Shown: piece after piece, positions 28,601-31,600 of the stretch
Numbering within the stretch: the stretch's first letter is position 1
How the letters are laid out: each line of letters opens with the position of its first letter
Assembly (NCBI GenBank): GCA_036365145.1
Contig: JAEOAD010000055.1
Span: forward strand, 4,216,001-4,280,000
Reading direction: 5' to 3'
Origin: Orientallactaga sibirica
Lineage: Eukaryota; Chordata; Mammalia; Rodentia; Dipodidae
Length of the DNA: 64,000 nucleotides
Translations under genes and position numbers: made by a program
The notes under the pieces: model-generated
What the model was told of the DNA's origin: nothing
What the model saw: only the letters and a program-made list of their open reading frames with translations
The model's database searches: none

Positions 28601-31600
28601 GCAGCTGGAGGCCCTATAGTGCCCATTCCCTCTCTCTCTTTCAAATAAATTTAAAAAATTTAAGTGGAAAAAAACCTTAGGAATAAATCTAACCAAGGAA
28701 GTGAAAGACCTCTATAATGAAAACTTTAAACATGAAAGAAAGAAATCGAAGGACATACTAGCAGATTGAAAGACCTCCCAAACTCAGAGCAACAGGACTG
28801 ACATGGCTGTATTACAAAGAGTGAGCTGCAGATTCAATGTAATCTGCATCAGCATTCCAGTGGTGGAGCTGCTGAGATGGTTCAGTGATTGAAAGTGCTG
28901 GCTTGCAAAGCCTGTTGGCCAAGGCTCAATTCCTTAGCACTCACATAAAGCCAGATACAAAAAGTGATGCAAACATCTGGCATTCATCTGGAGCAGCAAG
29001 AGACCCTGGTACATGCCTGTGCACCCACACAAATAAATAAAAATATTTTTTGCAATTCCAATGGAATATTCAGAGAAAAATTCAGAGAAATTTTTTTAAA
29101 TCCTAAAATTCATTTGGAATTTGGAAACAAGACTCCAGATAGCCAAAGCAGTCCTGACCAAAAAAAGCAATATTAGAGATAATAAAATTTCTGATTTAAA
29201 GTCATATACAGAGCCATAGTAAAAAAACCAATATGGCACTGGCAAAAAATAAGACATGTCGATCAATGTCATTGAACAGAGGACCCAGAAGCAGACCCAC
29301 CCAGATGCAGCTACCTGAATTTTGACAAAGATGCCAAAACATACATTGGAGAAGGCGACACCCTCTTCCAACATATGGTTCTGGAGAAACTGGATCTCCA
29401 CATCTAGAAGGATGAATCTAGAGCCCTGTCTCTCACTATGTATAAAGATCAATTCAAAATGGATCAGCGATCTGCAACTCTGAGAGGAAAACATAGAGGA
29501 GACATTAAGATAGAGACAAAGGCAATGACTTTCTGAAAAGGATTCTGACAGCTCAAGAAACAATCTCAAGAACTGGCTAGTAGGAGTCCATGAAATCAAC
29601 AAGCCTTTGCATAGAAAAGGAAACAATAGAGTGAGGAGACAGACTAAAGAATGGGAGACAAATTTTGCTAGCTGTATCTCTAACAGAAGATTAGTATCTA
29701 CAGCATATTAGGAACACAAAAATATTCAATATAAAAAATCCAAAAGCCAGATCAATAAATGGTGAATAAAGTAAACAGTTCTCAAAAGACTATAAATATA
29801 TGAAAAATGCTTACTATCATAGCCATGAGAGAAATGTGAATTAAAGCTACACTGAGGGCTGGAGAGATAGCTTAACAGTTAAGGTGCTTGCCTGCAAAGC
29901 CTAAGGACTGGGAGTTCGATTCCCCAGTACCCACGTAGAGCCAGATGCACAAAGTGGTGCATGTGTTTTGAGTTCATTTGCAGTGGCTGGAGTGCCCTGG
30001 TGTGCACACTCAGTCTCTCTCTGTTCTCTCCCTCTCTCTCTTCCTCTTTCTCTCTCTCTCAAATAAATAAATAAAATATTTTTTAAAAATACATTGAAAG
30101 GGCTGGTGCTTAACTGTTAAAAGGCTTGCAAATCCTGCTAGTCCAGGTTCATATCCCCAGCACCTACATAAAGCGTGTGCTGAAGTTCATTTACATCAGC
30201 AAGAGGCCCTGGCATGCCCATACACATAAGTAAATAAAAATATTTAAAAAAATAAAACCACATTGAAATTTCATCTCACTCCATTCCCAATGGCTATCAT
30301 TCAGAAACAAACATGCTGAGAAAAAAAAATGCTGAGAAAAAGAGAATGCTTACACCTTGCTGGTGGGAAAGAAAATTTGCCTAGCCACCACTGAAATCAG
30401 TGTGGAGTTCTAAAAATATAACTACCATGTGACTCAGCTATACCACTTCCAGGTGGACTTCAAGTCAATACATCACAGAGATCCTTGCACACTCATGTTA
30501 TTGCTGCACTATTCACAAGAGCCAGCCTAGATGTCTATCAGCAGAGGAATAAAGAAAATGTTATATATACACACACACAATGGAGTGTTATTTAGTCATA
30601 AAACAGAATGAAATCATATCATTTTCTGGAAAACAAATGCAACTAGAGATAATCATATTAAACAAAATAAACCAAACTCAGAAGACAAATATCACATGTG
30701 TGGGGCTTAGAATTCTTTATAGATACAGAAAGCCATATCCTTTATATATTCCATTCTTCCCAGCTCTAGTCTCTATTTTTCTTCCCCCTTTTAGACTACG
30801 TGTCACTGAACTGACCTCGTGGGCAGCATATAGGCCAACTCCAGAATAGATGACATGAAGTCTCCTCTGTTCTCCACTACCCCACCAACTGCCCATTTCC
30901 TGGATAAATTTTCCTCTGAGGACCAGCCAGGGTCACCTCCTCTAAGAGCCCCTGTTCCCAGCCCCAGGTTCCTCTGGCTCCATAGGCCTCTGCTCTTGGG
31001 GTGGCCCTGATCCCACTGTCATACCACCTGCTCACACAGCTGTCTCCCTATCACACAGGCGTTCCTTGGAGAGCAGCCGCCCTGTCTGTCCCATTCACTG
31101 CTGTAACCTAGAGCCCAGCACTTCAAAGGCTCAGTAAATGCAGGAAGCAATCCACCAGTCAGTGATCCATGAAAGTTATGACTCTGATCACAAAGCCAAG
31201 ACTGGCTATGACCTGCCCCTCTTCCTAGGCTTCTGCCCTGCCACGTTCTCCAGCCCTTCACTTCACTGAGTCACCCACCAAGAATGTCCTGGGCTCTTCC
31301 TCCATAGCTGACACGAGAATCCAGCTGCTAGGCCTGCCTGTCATATAATGGGGGTTAGTTTACATCCTCGAGCTATCAAAGGGGAGAACTGAGCACGGCT
31401 AGCCTACAGGACTGTTGGGAAGTTAATTGTGGGGTCCCTGGAAAATTCTGGGCCAGTCTGATACAGAGGGAGCCCCTGTCCATGACCATATGAAGTCCAG
31501 GCTGCCCACAGCCAAGGAGATGAACAGAATATACTTACTTTTCAGGCCATCCACGTGGCTGAGCTGTTTGACAACCTTCACAGCCTCCTGATCACCGGGT

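Larger units (their letters stand above)
29053..30760 (+). repeat. LINE-1 ORF2 C-terminal region and 3' end, with two SINEs
   Basis: Continues the L1 of the arms in order: [22 protein letters not shown] segment (about 29090-29180), through 'ggaggacccagaagcagacc'-type sequence, to [13 protein letters not shown] (about 30580). Many stops are present. The element is dead. Confidence 0.8.
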
